From DATDAH01 sp036525535 (GTDB lineage: Bacteria; Actinomycetota; Acidimicrobiia; Acidimicrobiales; DATDAH01), in contig DATDAH010000051.1 of the NCBI GenBank assembly GCA_036525535.1, forward strand, positions 1 through 13,982: a stretch of 13,982 nucleotides of DNA. Direction: 5' to 3'. Positions 5,849-13,721 of this stretch are shown piece after piece; positions within the stretch are counted from its first letter, which is position 1; every line of letters starts with the position of its first letter. The notes under the pieces are model-generated. The model was not told where the DNA came from. It did no database searches and saw only the letters and a program-made list of their open reading frames with translations. The position numbers and the translations under genes were made by a program.

Positions 5849-6736
5849 GTGAGCAGCACGACCGGGCCTGATTCGACCGGTATCCCCACTCGGGTCTTGG
5901 TCTTCGGGATGGCCCGGCCGGACAAGACCATCCGAGCCGATGATCTCTACGCCGTCGCTGAGGCGAGCGGCCAGACGGCCGAGCAGGTGCGCTCGTGCCT
6001 TCGTCGACTCGTGACCGAGGAGCTGTTCACCCGTGAGGGCGAGGGGCGGGAAGCCGTCTTCCAGCTGACCGAGCGAGGCTCGCACTTCTGGACCGGGCAC
6101 CTCGATCGTCATCGCCTGTCCTACGTCCAGGACCAGGCCGGCCGTGGCTGGGACCGCCGTTGGCACCTCGTCGGCTTCGCCGTGCCCGAGGCCCAACGGG
6201 ACGCCCGCGATGCGCTCCGGGACTGGCTGCGCCAGCTCGGCGGGGCCCCCGTGCAAGGCGGGCTGTTCGTCTCCGCGCACGCCTGGGAGCCCGACGTCGA
6301 CGCCGAAGTCGAGCGCCTCGGCGTGGACGAGTACGTCACCCGCGCCATCACCGACGAGCTGGTGGTCGGCGGCGAGTCCGACCCCCGCGCCCTCGCGTCC
6401 CGGCTCTGGGACCTCGAGGGCGTGGCCAAGCGCTACCAGGAGTTCCTGATCGCCTACCAGGACGTCCCCGAGGCCTTGGAGGCCATGCGCGCCCGCCACG
6501 AGCGCCTCACCGACGCCGAGTTCCTGGCCGGCGCCCTCGCCACCTTCGTGGACTTCCAGGAGGTCGTCCGCCATGACCCCCTGCTCCCACCCGAGCTGCT
6601 CCCCCGCCCGTGGCCGGGTCGAGAGGCCCGCATCCTGCTGGCCAAGGTCCGCAAGCTCGGCGTCCTCGCCCGCGAGCACCACGACCGCCCCGTCCTTTTC
6701 CACCAGTTCGACGAGGTCCTCGACGACCTCAGCTGA
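5849..6736 (+). CDS. PaaX-family transcriptional regulator
   Basis: A 295-residue cytosolic DNA-binding protein. The N-terminal third is a winged helix-turn-helix (ADDLYAVAEASGQTAEQVRSCLRRLVTEELF, then a wing up to FQLTERG). The middle and C-terminal parts match the PaaX family: WHLVGFAVPEAQRDARDALRDWLRQLGG, RLWDLEGVAKRYQEF and the diagnostic DPLLPPELLPRPWPG. Length matches PaaX (about 300). The founding member represses phenylacetate degradation and responds to phenylacetyl-CoA, but no phenylacetate genes are present here. It follows cysH by 13 bases and may be co-transcribed with the sulfur genes, or use its own leaderless promoter. The start is GTG 5849 or GTG 5843. Which genes it controls is unknown. 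Confidence 0.88.
   Translation: MSSTTGPDSTGIPTRVLVFGMARPDKTIRADDLYAVAEASGQTAEQVRSCLRRLVTEELFTREGEGREAVFQLTERGSHFWTGHLDRHRLSYVQDQAGRGWDRRWHLVGFAVPEAQRDARDALRDWLRQLGGAPVQGGLFVSAHAWEPDVDAEVERLGVDEYVTRAITDELVVGGESDPRALASRLWDLEGVAKRYQEFLIAYQDVPEALEAMRARHERLTDAEFLAGALATFVDFQEVVRHDPLLPPELLPRPWPGREARILLAKVRKLGVLAREHHDRPVLFHQFDEVLDDLS
6713..6730. terminator. Small stem-loop at the convergent paaX-like/permease junction
   Basis: GAGGTC (6713-6718) pairs with GACCTC (6725-6730) around six bases. It lies in the last codons of the PaaX-like gene and just beyond the stop of the convergent permease gene, so it could terminate the permease transcript. There is no T-run. It may simply reflect codon content. 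Confidence 0.2.
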
Positions 6737-6742
6737 TCCGGG

Positions 6743-9181
6743 CTATTCCTGGGTCAGGACCAGTGCGGCAGGGGTCCGCGAGGCGATCCGGGCCGGTACC
6801 GCGGTGAGCAGGGTCGCCAGAACAGCTCCGGCTCCGGCGTAAGCCAGGATCGCCAGCGTCGGTATGTCCTGTTCGGCGACGACGCCCAGCTCGTCCGCGA
6901 GGAGGCGCCACAGCAAGCCGCCCAGCGCGATCCCGGCGGGGATGCCGACAACGAGTCCGATCACGACCGTCACCAGGGTCTGGGTCAGCACGACCCCCTG
7001 TACCTGGCGGCGGAGGAACCCCAACGACTTGACCACGGCCAGCTCCCGGCGCCGCCCCCGGACGGAGGCGATGAGGGCGAAGCCCAGAGCGATGAGGGCA
7101 CCGAGGCCGAGCATCGCGGCCAGCAACGCCGGTGCGGCGAGGGAGCTCGCGGTGCCGACCAGCTCGGCCGGACGGGGTGGTCGGTAGATCGCGAGGATGT
7201 CGGCCCCCGCCTCCTCGGCGTCCGCCTCGGACACCCCCCAGGCCAACAGGTCGTCGAGCAGGTCCGCCTTCAGTCCTTCGACGGTCGCCTCCGCGTCGGC
7301 GCCGTCCCGGAAGTCGACGAGCACCGCGCTGGCCAGTCCGGTGAACTCCTCGTCGGGGAACAGGCCCGCGAGGTCCTCGGCCGCCAGCCACCCGCCGACG
7401 CCGAGGCCGCTGTGATCACTCGTGGCCTGCCCGAGCGCGGGAAGCACGGCCGTGCCGACGACCGTGAACGGTTGGCCCTCGACGTCGATCTCGTCGCCCA
7501 CGGCCGCGCCGACGGCTTCGAGGCTGTCCTGGCCCAAGGCGATCTCGCCCGGTCCGGCGGGCGCTCGGCCCTCGAGGAGAGTCGGCCCGATGGTCCCCCG
7601 GCCCGGAGTCACGCCGAGGGCGGGGACCTCGAGCTCGCCGATCGTCACGTTCGTGTAGGTGACCGACGACCAGCCGTTCAGGTCAGGGTCATCCCGTTCG
7701 GTCAGGAACCGGTTCAAGACCTCCGGGTCGAACTGGGAGTACCCCGAGCCCAACTCGTAGGCGGCGTCGAAGTCGGCGCCGAACAAGCGGGGCGTCGTGA
7801 TCAGGTGCTGGACGTTGCTGCCCACCACCAGGGTGGCGACGACGGCGACCGTCGACACCACGGCCCCGACGACCGCCGACCGAGCCGCCGTGCTCCGTCG
7901 CCCCATCACCATCCGAACCCCGAACCCACTCACCAGGGGAAGGCGGGAGGCCAGACCGGGGTCGGCTGGGGCCTGTTCGTCGGCCCGCCCCACCCGTCGG
8001 GCGGTGAGCACGGCGGCGACGGCGCCGAAGAGGGCGAACCCGACCCCGCCGACCCCTAGCACCACCGCGTCGAAGGCTTGCCCGGGGTCGGGTTCGATCC
8101 CGCGCACGAGGCCCACGGGCGCCACCGGCGACAACAGCCAAGCCAGCCCGACGGCCAGGGCGGCGCCGATCAGGACCGCCAGGCCCGCCGCGAGGAGCAC
8201 GCCGGCTGAGCTCGTGGTCCAGCTCCCGCCCAGGGCCTGCAGGGTCGCCAGGTCGGGGCGGGCGGCCCGCACCACCCGTCGCGTCACCTGCACGGTCAAG
8301 GCGGTGCCGAGCAGGGCGGCCATGAGCCCGAAACCGGCCAGGCCCACGACCTGGGGACGGTTGGCCTGCTGGACGCTGGCGTGGAGCGTGCTGGTGCGGA
8401 GGTACCGGAAGGGGTTCCGGCCGCTGAACCGGTCGGGGGCCTGTTCCTCCCACGCCTGCTCCACGTCGGCGAGATCAGTGCCCGGCGCCAGCTGGAGCCC
8501 CGACCAGAAGTAGGTGAAGTCGTCGTCGCCCCCCTCCCCCATCGCGTCCGGGTTCTCCTCGAGGAACGCCGGCGTGAAGATGATCCGCTGCAGGTCGTCC
8601 ACGTCGGCGACGGCGACCTCAGTCGCGGTCCGACCCACCCCGGTGACCGTCGCCTCGGTCTGGCCTATGAACTCGAAGGTCGTGGGGCTCAGGATCCCGA
8701 TCGCCACCCGCTCGCCCACCTCGATGTCGGACTGGTCGGCGAGCGTCCGGTTGATGAAGATCTCGTCGGCCCGGGTCGGGTCGGGCAGGCGGCCGCTGTC
8801 CATCTGGGGGCGGTCTTGGTCGAAGAACCGACCGTCGACGCTGACCAATGTCTCGGCCCTCGATGCCGAGAAGCGCAGCTCGCCGCTCTCGGCGTCGACG
8901 GGGCCCGCCAAGACGGACGCGTAGGTGCGGGCCTGCTCCACCCCGGGCAGACCCTCCAGCGCCGCCTGGTTCGCGTGGTCGTAGCGGGCGATGTTGATGG
9001 ACAGGTCGCTGGCGTCTGACGAGTCGAGGTAGCGCTCGAAGGCCGAGGCCGTCCGCCGGGCGCCCGCCAGCGCCGTCATCGCCACCGCTCCGGACAGCGC
9101 CACCACCAGGACGACGGCCAAGTAGCCGCCGGCCCGCCGGCGCAGCTCGTGGCGCCACAGGAGCGCGGTGAGATCCCTCAC
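6743..9181 (-). CDS. FtsX-family ABC transporter permease
   Basis: An 812-residue integral membrane protein of the MacB/FtsX type, with two copies of the FtsX-permease unit. About eight transmembrane segments are visible: residues 19-39, 277-298, 326-350, 372-394, 433-454, 678-705, 735-757 and 775-796. Two large extracytoplasmic domains (about 40-276 and 455-677) lie between helix sets. GARRTASAFERYL after helix 1, and RRRELAVVKSLGFLRRQV at 710-727, the cytoplasmic coupling segment of the family, support the call. Such proteins transmit ATP-driven motion to periplasmic or exported substrates and need an ATPase partner, but none is encoded in the window. The start is GTG 9181, overlapping an upstream in-line TGA (GTGA). 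The gene stops six bases from the convergent PaaX-like gene. The substrate cannot be told. Confidence 0.92.
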   Translation of the reverse strand: MRDLTALLWRHELRRRAGGYLAVVLVVALSGAVAMTALAGARRTASAFERYLDSSDASDLSINIARYDHANQAALEGLPGVEQARTYASVLAGPVDAESGELRFSASRAETLVSVDGRFFDQDRPQMDSGRLPDPTRADEIFINRTLADQSDIEVGERVAIGILSPTTFEFIGQTEATVTGVGRTATEVAVADVDDLQRIIFTPAFLEENPDAMGEGGDDDFTYFWSGLQLAPGTDLADVEQAWEEQAPDRFSGRNPFRYLRTSTLHASVQQANRPQVVGLAGFGLMAALLGTALTVQVTRRVVRAARPDLATLQALGGSWTTSSAGVLLAAGLAVLIGAALAVGLAWLLSPVAPVGLVRGIEPDPGQAFDAVVLGVGGVGFALFGAVAAVLTARRVGRADEQAPADPGLASRLPLVSGFGVRMVMGRRSTAARSAVVGAVVSTVAVVATLVVGSNVQHLITTPRLFGADFDAAYELGSGYSQFDPEVLNRFLTERDDPDLNGWSSVTYTNVTIGELEVPALGVTPGRGTIGPTLLEGRAPAGPGEIALGQDSLEAVGAAVGDEIDVEGQPFTVVGTAVLPALGQATSDHSGLGVGGWLAAEDLAGLFPDEEFTGLASAVLVDFRDGADAEATVEGLKADLLDDLLAWGVSEADAEEAGADILAIYRPPRPAELVGTASSLAAPALLAAMLGLGALIALGFALIASVRGRRRELAVVKSLGFLRRQVQGVVLTQTLVTVVIGLVVGIPAGIALGGLLWRLLADELGVVAEQDIPTLAILAYAGAGAVLATLLTAVPARIASRTPAALVLTQE

Positions 9182-9277
9182 CGCCCCATGGTCACCCGGC
9201 CCGGGCGGGGCCGCACGGGTGCCAGCCCTCCCATCTTTCCGGGGCCACCCCTCTGGCCCTCGACGACCTCATCTGAG

Positions 9278-9312
9278 TTGGCGAACGGCTGACGGGCGGG
9301 CACGCTCGCAAG
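9278..9312 (+). promoter_or_regulatory. Candidate leaderless promoter of the ABM-domain gene
   Basis: TTGGCG (9278-9283), 17 bases, CACGCT (9301-9306), then six bases to ATG 9313. The -35 is fair; the -10 keeps only A2 and T6. No Shine-Dalgarno is present. The rest of the 131-base gap to the divergent permease is very GC-rich and shows nothing else definite. Confidence 0.35.
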
Positions 9313-9597
9313 ATGATCATCGTGGCCGGGCCGATCTACCTCGATCCCGCCGAGCGGGGCGCCTACCTCGACGGGTGCCGGGAGGTGATCACCGCGGCCC
9401 GGGCGGCGGACGGGTGCGTCGACTTCCACCTCGCCGCCGATCCGATCGAGGCCGATCGGATCAACGTGTTCGAGCGGTGGGAGACCGTCCAGGCCGTGGA
9501 GCGGTTCCGGGGCGCGGGTCCCTCCCCCGAGCAGGCCGCCACCATCCGCGACGCCGCCGTCATCCAGTTCGAGATCGTGTCGTCGACCCCGCTCTAG
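9313..9597 (+). CDS. Antibiotic biosynthesis monooxygenase (ABM) domain protein
   Basis: A 94-residue single-domain protein with the dimeric alpha+beta-barrel ABM fold: a first strand MIIVAGPIYL, the helix AERGAYLDGCREVITAARAADGC, then VDFHLAADPIEADRINVFERWETVQAVERF, the typical strand and [F/Y]ExW element, and the closing strand AVIQFEI. Members include small quinone/haem-active oxygenases and proteins of unknown role; the class alone does not give a substrate. It stands alone, divergent from the permease. Its TAG stop overlaps the stop of the convergent MmcQ/YjbR gene within a single CTAG at 9594-9597. Confidence 0.85.
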   Translation: MIIVAGPIYLDPAERGAYLDGCREVITAARAADGCVDFHLAADPIEADRINVFERWETVQAVERFRGAGPSPEQAATIRDAAVIQFEIVSSTPL

Positions 9598-9947
9598 ACG
9601 GGCAGGTCCTTCTCGTGGGCCCCGAGGACCCGCTTGGGGGCCTTGATCCGCCAGGAGTCCACGATGAGCTCGGTCAGCTCCTGCTCGTCGACGGCGGCGA
9701 GCTCGACCAAGACGGTCGGGTAGCCGTCGTAGTGCGGTGTCGTGTGGAACTTCTCGGGGTCGGAGGCCAGCAGCACCTCCTTCTCCCCCAGGTCCTCCAC
9801 GAACACGACCAGCCAGCCCTCGGCCTCGGACCGGATGCGCAGGAAGCCCTTGTCCTTGACGCGGAAGCCGGGGCTGTTGAACCACGGCTTCTCGATCACC
9901 TCGGGCAGGGACAGGGCGATTCGGCGGACGTCAGCCTCCGTGGCCAT
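9594..9947 (-). CDS. MmcQ/YjbR family protein
   Basis: A 117-residue protein of the YjbR/MmcQ (CyaY-like fold) family. Family signatures seen are an N-terminal helix with ALSLPEVIEKPWFNSPGFRVKDKGFLRI (the SLPE and F-x-V-x-x-K pattern), an internal strand pair WLVVFV, the HTTPHYDGYPTVLVEL segment and a C-terminal ELIVDSWRIKAPKRVL. Some members are annotated as DNA-binding, but the molecular function is not established. Its start lies inside the 3' end of the glycosyltransferase gene (17-base overlap, 9931-9947), so it is probably the last gene of the moxR-VWA-glycosyltransferase unit. There is no useful ribosome site beyond GAGG directly before the ATG. Confidence 0.85.
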   Translation of the reverse strand: MATEADVRRIALSLPEVIEKPWFNSPGFRVKDKGFLRIRSEAEGWLVVFVEDLGEKEVLLASDPEKFHTTPHYDGYPTVLVELAAVDEQELTELIVDSWRIKAPKRVLGAHEKDLPV

Positions 9948-11298
9948 CCTCGGACGCTAGCAACGGCTCCTCGTCGCCCCGGAACTGGCGTAGAAGCAGA
10001 TCGAGCCCGAGTGCGGCGAGGACGACGATGACCACGTCGGCGGGCACCCGGTAGCGGGTCAGGCCGAAGGTGGCGGCCGCGGTCACCGTGACGGCGACGA
10101 TGGGCACCAGCATCGGCAGCAGCGTCACGCCGCGGCGGCGCAGGGCCACCGCGCCCGCCACGGCGAAGGGCAGGGCCAGGAAGTGCGCCACCACGGCGGC
10201 CTGGGAGGCCCGGTGGCCGCGGCCCTCGTACCAGTCGTTGAGGAAGGCGTTCTGGCGGGGGGCGTAGAGCTCCCAGATCCGGCCGACCCGGGCCGCGGCG
10301 ACCAGGGGAACCCGCTCGAGGTGGTCGGTGACGTAGGGAAAGGCCTCGTCGAACAGCTCGGACTCCCGGTCGACCTCGTCGTCGAACTCGATGGGCAGGG
10401 GGAAGTCGGGGTGGCAGTTGGCCTGGTAGCCGATGAACCTCCCGTAGTAGGTCGACGCGCAACTGCTCTCGGCGATCACCGAGCCCTGGCTGTTGGTCAG
10501 GGAGGGTTGACCGAACCGGACCTGGTTGAGCACCAGCCACGGGGCGAGCACCAGCAGGGTGGCACCCAGGCCGATCAGTACGCGCCGGAACCGCTCCCGG
10601 CCGGCCAATTCGGACCGGCGCAGCAGCAGCGGCACCAGAAGGAGCGGGGCATAGAGCAGCATCTCGGGCCGGGTCAGGGTGGCCAGGCCGATCAGCCCGC
10701 CCAGCACCGCCGCCCTCTGACGGCTCGGGTCCTCGTCGAGCCCGAACGCGGCGAGCAACACCAGCGCGGTGAGCAACGCCAGCAGCGACTCGGGCTGCAG
10801 CATCCCGTCGTTGATCCAGAGGGCCGGGTACACGGCGGCGAGGCCCGCGGCCACCAGGCCGACCCGGTCACCCCCCAGCCGACGACCGAGCAGGCCCACC
10901 GCGACCACCGCCAGGGCGCCGATGATCCCCGAGATCAGGCGGTGCCCGGTGACCGTGTCGACACCCACGAGCGAGAACAGGCCCAGGAGCCCGGAGTACA
11001 GGGGCGGGTGCAGGGCACTCGGGATGATGTCGCCCGTGTCGAGGTACTGGAACGGGTGGGCGAAGCCGTGGCCGTCGGCGAGCAGGCGGGCCTGCTCGTG
11101 GTACCAGAGGGCCAGCCCGGCGATCTGGAAGCAGCCCCCGTCGCCCTCGGCCCCGCAGGTCGGGCGGGCGACCAGGACCAGGTACCAGCGCACAGCGACG
11201 GCCGCCGCCCCGATGACGGCCAAGCGCCGGGCGAACCGCGAGGACCAGCCGGTGACGGTCGAGGGAGCCTCCCCGGCCTCGACCTCAGCCTCGGTCAT
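9931..11298 (-). CDS. GT-C fold membrane glycosyltransferase (GT39/ArnT-PMT-like)
   Basis: A 455-residue polytopic membrane protein. Hydrophobic segments lie near residues 27-45, 102-112, 120-139, 145-161, 170-186, 197-207, 214-227, 239-257, 366-387, 391-411 and 420-437. An acidic first external loop (AEGDGGCFQIAGLALWYHEQARLLADGHGF) and HPPLYSG at 97-103 match the polyprenyl-phosphate-sugar-dependent transferases of the PMT/ArnT type. RYRVPA at 415-420 matches their usual C-terminal motif. Cys48/Cys56 and Cys280/Cys295 lie in predicted external loops and could form disulfides. Such enzymes move a sugar from a lipid carrier to a lipid or protein outside the membrane; donor and acceptor are unknown here. 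It starts 9 bases after the VWA gene stop. Confidence 0.82.
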   Translation of the reverse strand: MTEAEVEAGEAPSTVTGWSSRFARRLAVIGAAAVAVRWYLVLVARPTCGAEGDGGCFQIAGLALWYHEQARLLADGHGFAHPFQYLDTGDIIPSALHPPLYSGLLGLFSLVGVDTVTGHRLISGIIGALAVVAVGLLGRRLGGDRVGLVAAGLAAVYPALWINDGMLQPESLLALLTALVLLAAFGLDEDPSRQRAAVLGGLIGLATLTRPEMLLYAPLLLVPLLLRRSELAGRERFRRVLIGLGATLLVLAPWLVLNQVRFGQPSLTNSQGSVIAESSCASTYYGRFIGYQANCHPDFPLPIEFDDEVDRESELFDEAFPYVTDHLERVPLVAAARVGRIWELYAPRQNAFLNDWYEGRGHRASQAAVVAHFLALPFAVAGAVALRRRGVTLLPMLVPIVAVTVTAAATFGLTRYRVPADVVIVVLAALGLDLLLRQFRGDEEPLLASEDGHGG

Positions 11299-11307
11299 GA
11301 GCCGCCG

Positions 11308-12777
11308 TCAGGCCAGCTTTTCGACGAAGGTCTCGAGCTGGCGGAGGTTCCGGCACTCGTAGGCGCCGTCGGTGTGGATGCTGTACTCCCCCACGATGGA
11401 GTCGCCCGTGTCCCAGTACGACTTCGGCTCGGGGTTCAGCCAGTAGACGTGCCGAGCCTTGTGCTGGATCTCCTTGACGACCCAGGACTGGGAGGCGTGG
11501 TAGTTGTTCCGAGCGTCGCCCAGGATCAGGACCGTGGTCTTGGGCCCCACGTCCTTGCCGTAGGTGTTCCAGAACACCTCGAAGGCGTGGCCGTAGTCGG
11601 AGTGCCCGTCGACCCAGACCACGTCGGCCTCGGTGTTCACCCGGTGGATGGCATCGCCGATGTCCTCCACCCCCTCGAAGAAGCGAGTGACCTCGTCGAT
11701 GCCGTCGATGAAGACGAAGGCCCGGACCTTCGAGAACTGGTGGCTGATGGCGTAGACGAGGTGCAGGGTGAAGCGGGCGAAAGCGGCGACCGAGCCGGAG
11801 ATGTCGGCGATGACGAAGATCTCGGGCTTCGACGGCTTCGGGTAGCGGAACTTGGGCTCAGCCGGCACGCCCCCGTAGCTCAGCGAGTGGCGGACGGTGT
11901 TGCGGAAGTCCAGCGGGCCCTTGCGCCCGTGGCGGCGCTTGCGGGTCAGGCGGACGGCGAGCTTGCGGGTCAGCGGGTAGATGGCTTTGCGCAGGTCGGC
12001 CATCTCCTCGCGGCTGGCGTGCATGAAGTCGACGTCCTCGGGCAGCGGCTTGCGCAGCGTCTTGGCCATGGCCTCCACGCCCCGGTCGGCGACGAGGCGA
12101 CGGCGGATCTCAGCCTCGATCTCCTTCTTCAGCTGGTCGATCCGGGTCTGGTACTCGTCCTCCTCGAGGCGGGCCTCGAGCGGGGTCATCGGCTCGGGCG
12201 CGGCCTGCTGGGCCTGCTCCATGAGCCGGTCGAGCATCCCGTCGAGGTCCAGGTTCCGCAGCGTGCGGTAGAGGTAGTAGGTCCCGCCGACCGGCCGGCC
12301 GGGCTCCATGCCGGCGAAGCGGCTGACCGACTGCCGGGCCAGCGCCCGCATCAGGGCTTCGTCGCCGTTCATCAGGGCCCGGTACAGCATCTCGGCCAGT
12401 TCCTCGTTGGACATGGCCTCGCCGGCGCCACCCTGGCCGCCCTCCGCGCCGGGCATCTCGCCCATCTCCGCCAGTTCCTCGTCGGAGAGGGGCTCACCGT
12501 CGTCGTCGATCTTGTAGTGCGAGCCCCGGTAGGAGAAGTAGACCTCGAAGACCGTCTCGAAGGCCCGCCAGTGGGCGTTGTTCTTCACCAACGTGGCCGC
12601 CAGCGCGTACTTGAACGCCTCGCGGTCCTCCAGCGGGATGTGGCGGACGGCCTGCATGGCGTCCAGGTTCTCGGTCAGGCTGACCGGCAACCCGGCCTCG
12701 CGCAGCTCGGCGATGAAGCCGTTGAGCAGGTCGACCAGTGCGTCACCGGTCGTCGCCGGCGACGCGGTGTCCGTCAC
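11308..12777 (-). CDS. VWA domain protein, CoxE-like
   Basis: A 489-residue cytosolic protein; no signal peptide or membrane helix is visible. The N-terminal 90 residues are helical (LVDLLNGFIAELREAGLPVSLTENLDAMQAV, as in CoxE proteins). An acidic, glycine-rich linker (about 90-125) and a charged helical region with likely coiled coil (about 197-230) follow. A C-terminal von Willebrand A domain starts near residue 318 with an intact MIDAS: DISGS (Asp325, Ser327, Ser329), a HSDYG loop near 392 and LGDARNN (Asp421). The VWA protein is the substrate- or metal-binding partner of a MoxR ATPase. Its GTG start overlaps the ATPase stop (GTGA), so the two are translationally coupled. The client is unknown: no CO dehydrogenase genes are nearby. 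Confidence 0.92.
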   Translation of the reverse strand: MTDTASPATTGDALVDLLNGFIAELREAGLPVSLTENLDAMQAVRHIPLEDREAFKYALAATLVKNNAHWRAFETVFEVYFSYRGSHYKIDDDGEPLSDEELAEMGEMPGAEGGQGGAGEAMSNEELAEMLYRALMNGDEALMRALARQSVSRFAGMEPGRPVGGTYYLYRTLRNLDLDGMLDRLMEQAQQAAPEPMTPLEARLEEDEYQTRIDQLKKEIEAEIRRRLVADRGVEAMAKTLRKPLPEDVDFMHASREEMADLRKAIYPLTRKLAVRLTRKRRHGRKGPLDFRNTVRHSLSYGGVPAEPKFRYPKPSKPEIFVIADISGSVAAFARFTLHLVYAISHQFSKVRAFVFIDGIDEVTRFFEGVEDIGDAIHRVNTEADVVWVDGHSDYGHAFEVFWNTYGKDVGPKTTVLILGDARNNYHASQSWVVKEIQHKARHVYWLNPEPKSYWDTGDSIVGEYSIHTDGAYECRNLRQLETFVEKLA

Positions 12778-13682
12778 GAGCGGCTCGGCGCTTGCCCACC
12801 CTTGACCCAGGCCTGGCCGTCACCGCCGAACTCCTTGATGGCCTTGGCGATGTCGGCCTGGTACTTGAGCAGGATGGTGATGGTCTCGGTGGCCTGCTGC
12901 TCGTCGACCTGCTCGACCCCGAGATGGACCAGCGTGCGGGCCCAGTCCAGGGTCTCGGAGACCGAGGGCGCCTTCTTGAGCTCCAACTGGCGGATGGAGC
13001 GCACGATGCGAGCGATCTGGTCGGCCAGGTTCTCGCTGACGCCCGGCACCTTGGTCAGCACGATCTCCTTCTCCCGTTCCAGGTCGGGGTAGTCGATGTG
13101 CAGGTACAGACAGCGCCGCTTCAGCGCCTCCGAGAGCTCACGGGTGTTGTTGGACGTGAGGAACACCAGCGGGATCTGGCTGGCCACGACGGTGCCCAGC
13201 TCGGGGATGGACACCTGGTAGTCGGACAGGATCTCCAGGAGCAGGGCCTCGGTCTCGACCTCGACCCGATCCACCTCGTCGATGAGGAGCACGACGGGGT
13301 CCGGCGAGCGGATCGCCTCCAGGAGCGGCCGTTCCAGCAGGAACTCGTCGGAGAAGATGTCGTCCTCGATCTCGTTCCAGGTGCCTTCGCTGTTGCGCTC
13401 GGCCTGGATGCGCAGGAGCTGCTTCTTGTAGTTCCACTCGTAGAGCGCCTTGGCCTCGTCCAGTCCCTCGTAGCACTGGAGGCGGATGAGGCGAGCCCCG
13501 GTCATCTCGGCCACGGACTTGGCCAGCTGGGTCTTGCCCGTGCCCGCGGGCCCCTCGACCAGGATCGGCTTCTGCAACCGGTCGGCGAGGTAGACGACCC
13601 CGGCGATGCCCTCGTCGGCCAGGTAGTCGACCTTGCTCAGGCCTTCGCGGACCTCGTCCACCGCGTCGAAGCGATATGTCAT
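12774..13682 (-). CDS. MoxR-family AAA+ ATPase
   Basis: A 302-residue AAA+ ATPase of the MoxR/CoxD type. Walker A is GPAGTGKT (44-51), Walker B VVLLIDEVD (130-138), sensor 1 TSNN (176-179) and the arginine finger region ALKRRC (Arg189/Arg190). The C-terminal helical lid follows, with sensor-2-like SVSETLDWARTL. MoxR ATPases form hexamers and, with a VWA protein, remodel or insert metal into client enzymes. The ATG at 13682 has no Shine-Dalgarno, but TAGGCT ends six bases before it, so the transcript is probably leaderless. It heads a four-gene minus-strand unit and is separated from the proA 3' end by 51 bases containing a strong dyad. Confidence 0.94.
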   Translation of the reverse strand: MTYRFDAVDEVREGLSKVDYLADEGIAGVVYLADRLQKPILVEGPAGTGKTQLAKSVAEMTGARLIRLQCYEGLDEAKALYEWNYKKQLLRIQAERNSEGTWNEIEDDIFSDEFLLERPLLEAIRSPDPVVLLIDEVDRVEVETEALLLEILSDYQVSIPELGTVVASQIPLVFLTSNNTRELSEALKRRCLYLHIDYPDLEREKEIVLTKVPGVSENLADQIARIVRSIRQLELKKAPSVSETLDWARTLVHLGVEQVDEQQATETITILLKYQADIAKAIKEFGGDGQAWVKGGQAPSRS

Positions 13683-13721
13683 GGGTCGAGCCTACCGATC
13701 GCACTTGACCGCCTGGTCAAG
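13683..13721 (-). promoter_or_regulatory. Promoter and operator-like dyad of the moxR unit
   Basis: On the minus strand TAGGCT (13694-13689) stands six bases before the ATG, as expected for a leaderless actinobacterial promoter. Upstream is a perfect inverted repeat, CTTGACC (13704-13710), GCCT, GGTCAAG (13715-13721). On the minus strand its upstream arm supplies a TTGACC, but 20 bases from the -10, longer than the usual 17-18. The dyad is either a regulator site over the -35 region or, less likely, a weak terminator for proA. Confidence 0.5.

Noticed and set aside
9256..9275. A possible duplicated tail of the PaaX-like gene (CCTCGACGACCTCANCTGA occurs near 6719 and again here)
   Set aside because: Only 19 bases with one mismatch, made of common Leu-Asp codons. 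The flanking sequence does not match, so chance is an adequate explanation.
9178..9330. Remnant ABC ATPase gene upstream of the permease
   Set aside because: The minus-strand frame ending at 9178 has no Walker, signature or D-loop motif, and most of it lies opposite the ABM and MmcQ genes. Only the GTGA junction hints at it, which is reported as a finding and not as a feature.
10183..13092. A 969-codon open frame on the plus strand opposite moxR, VWA and glycosyltransferase genes
   Set aside because: Same shadow effect: low-complexity Gly/Gln/His/Arg/Val composition, and it spans three well-supported genes and their junctions.
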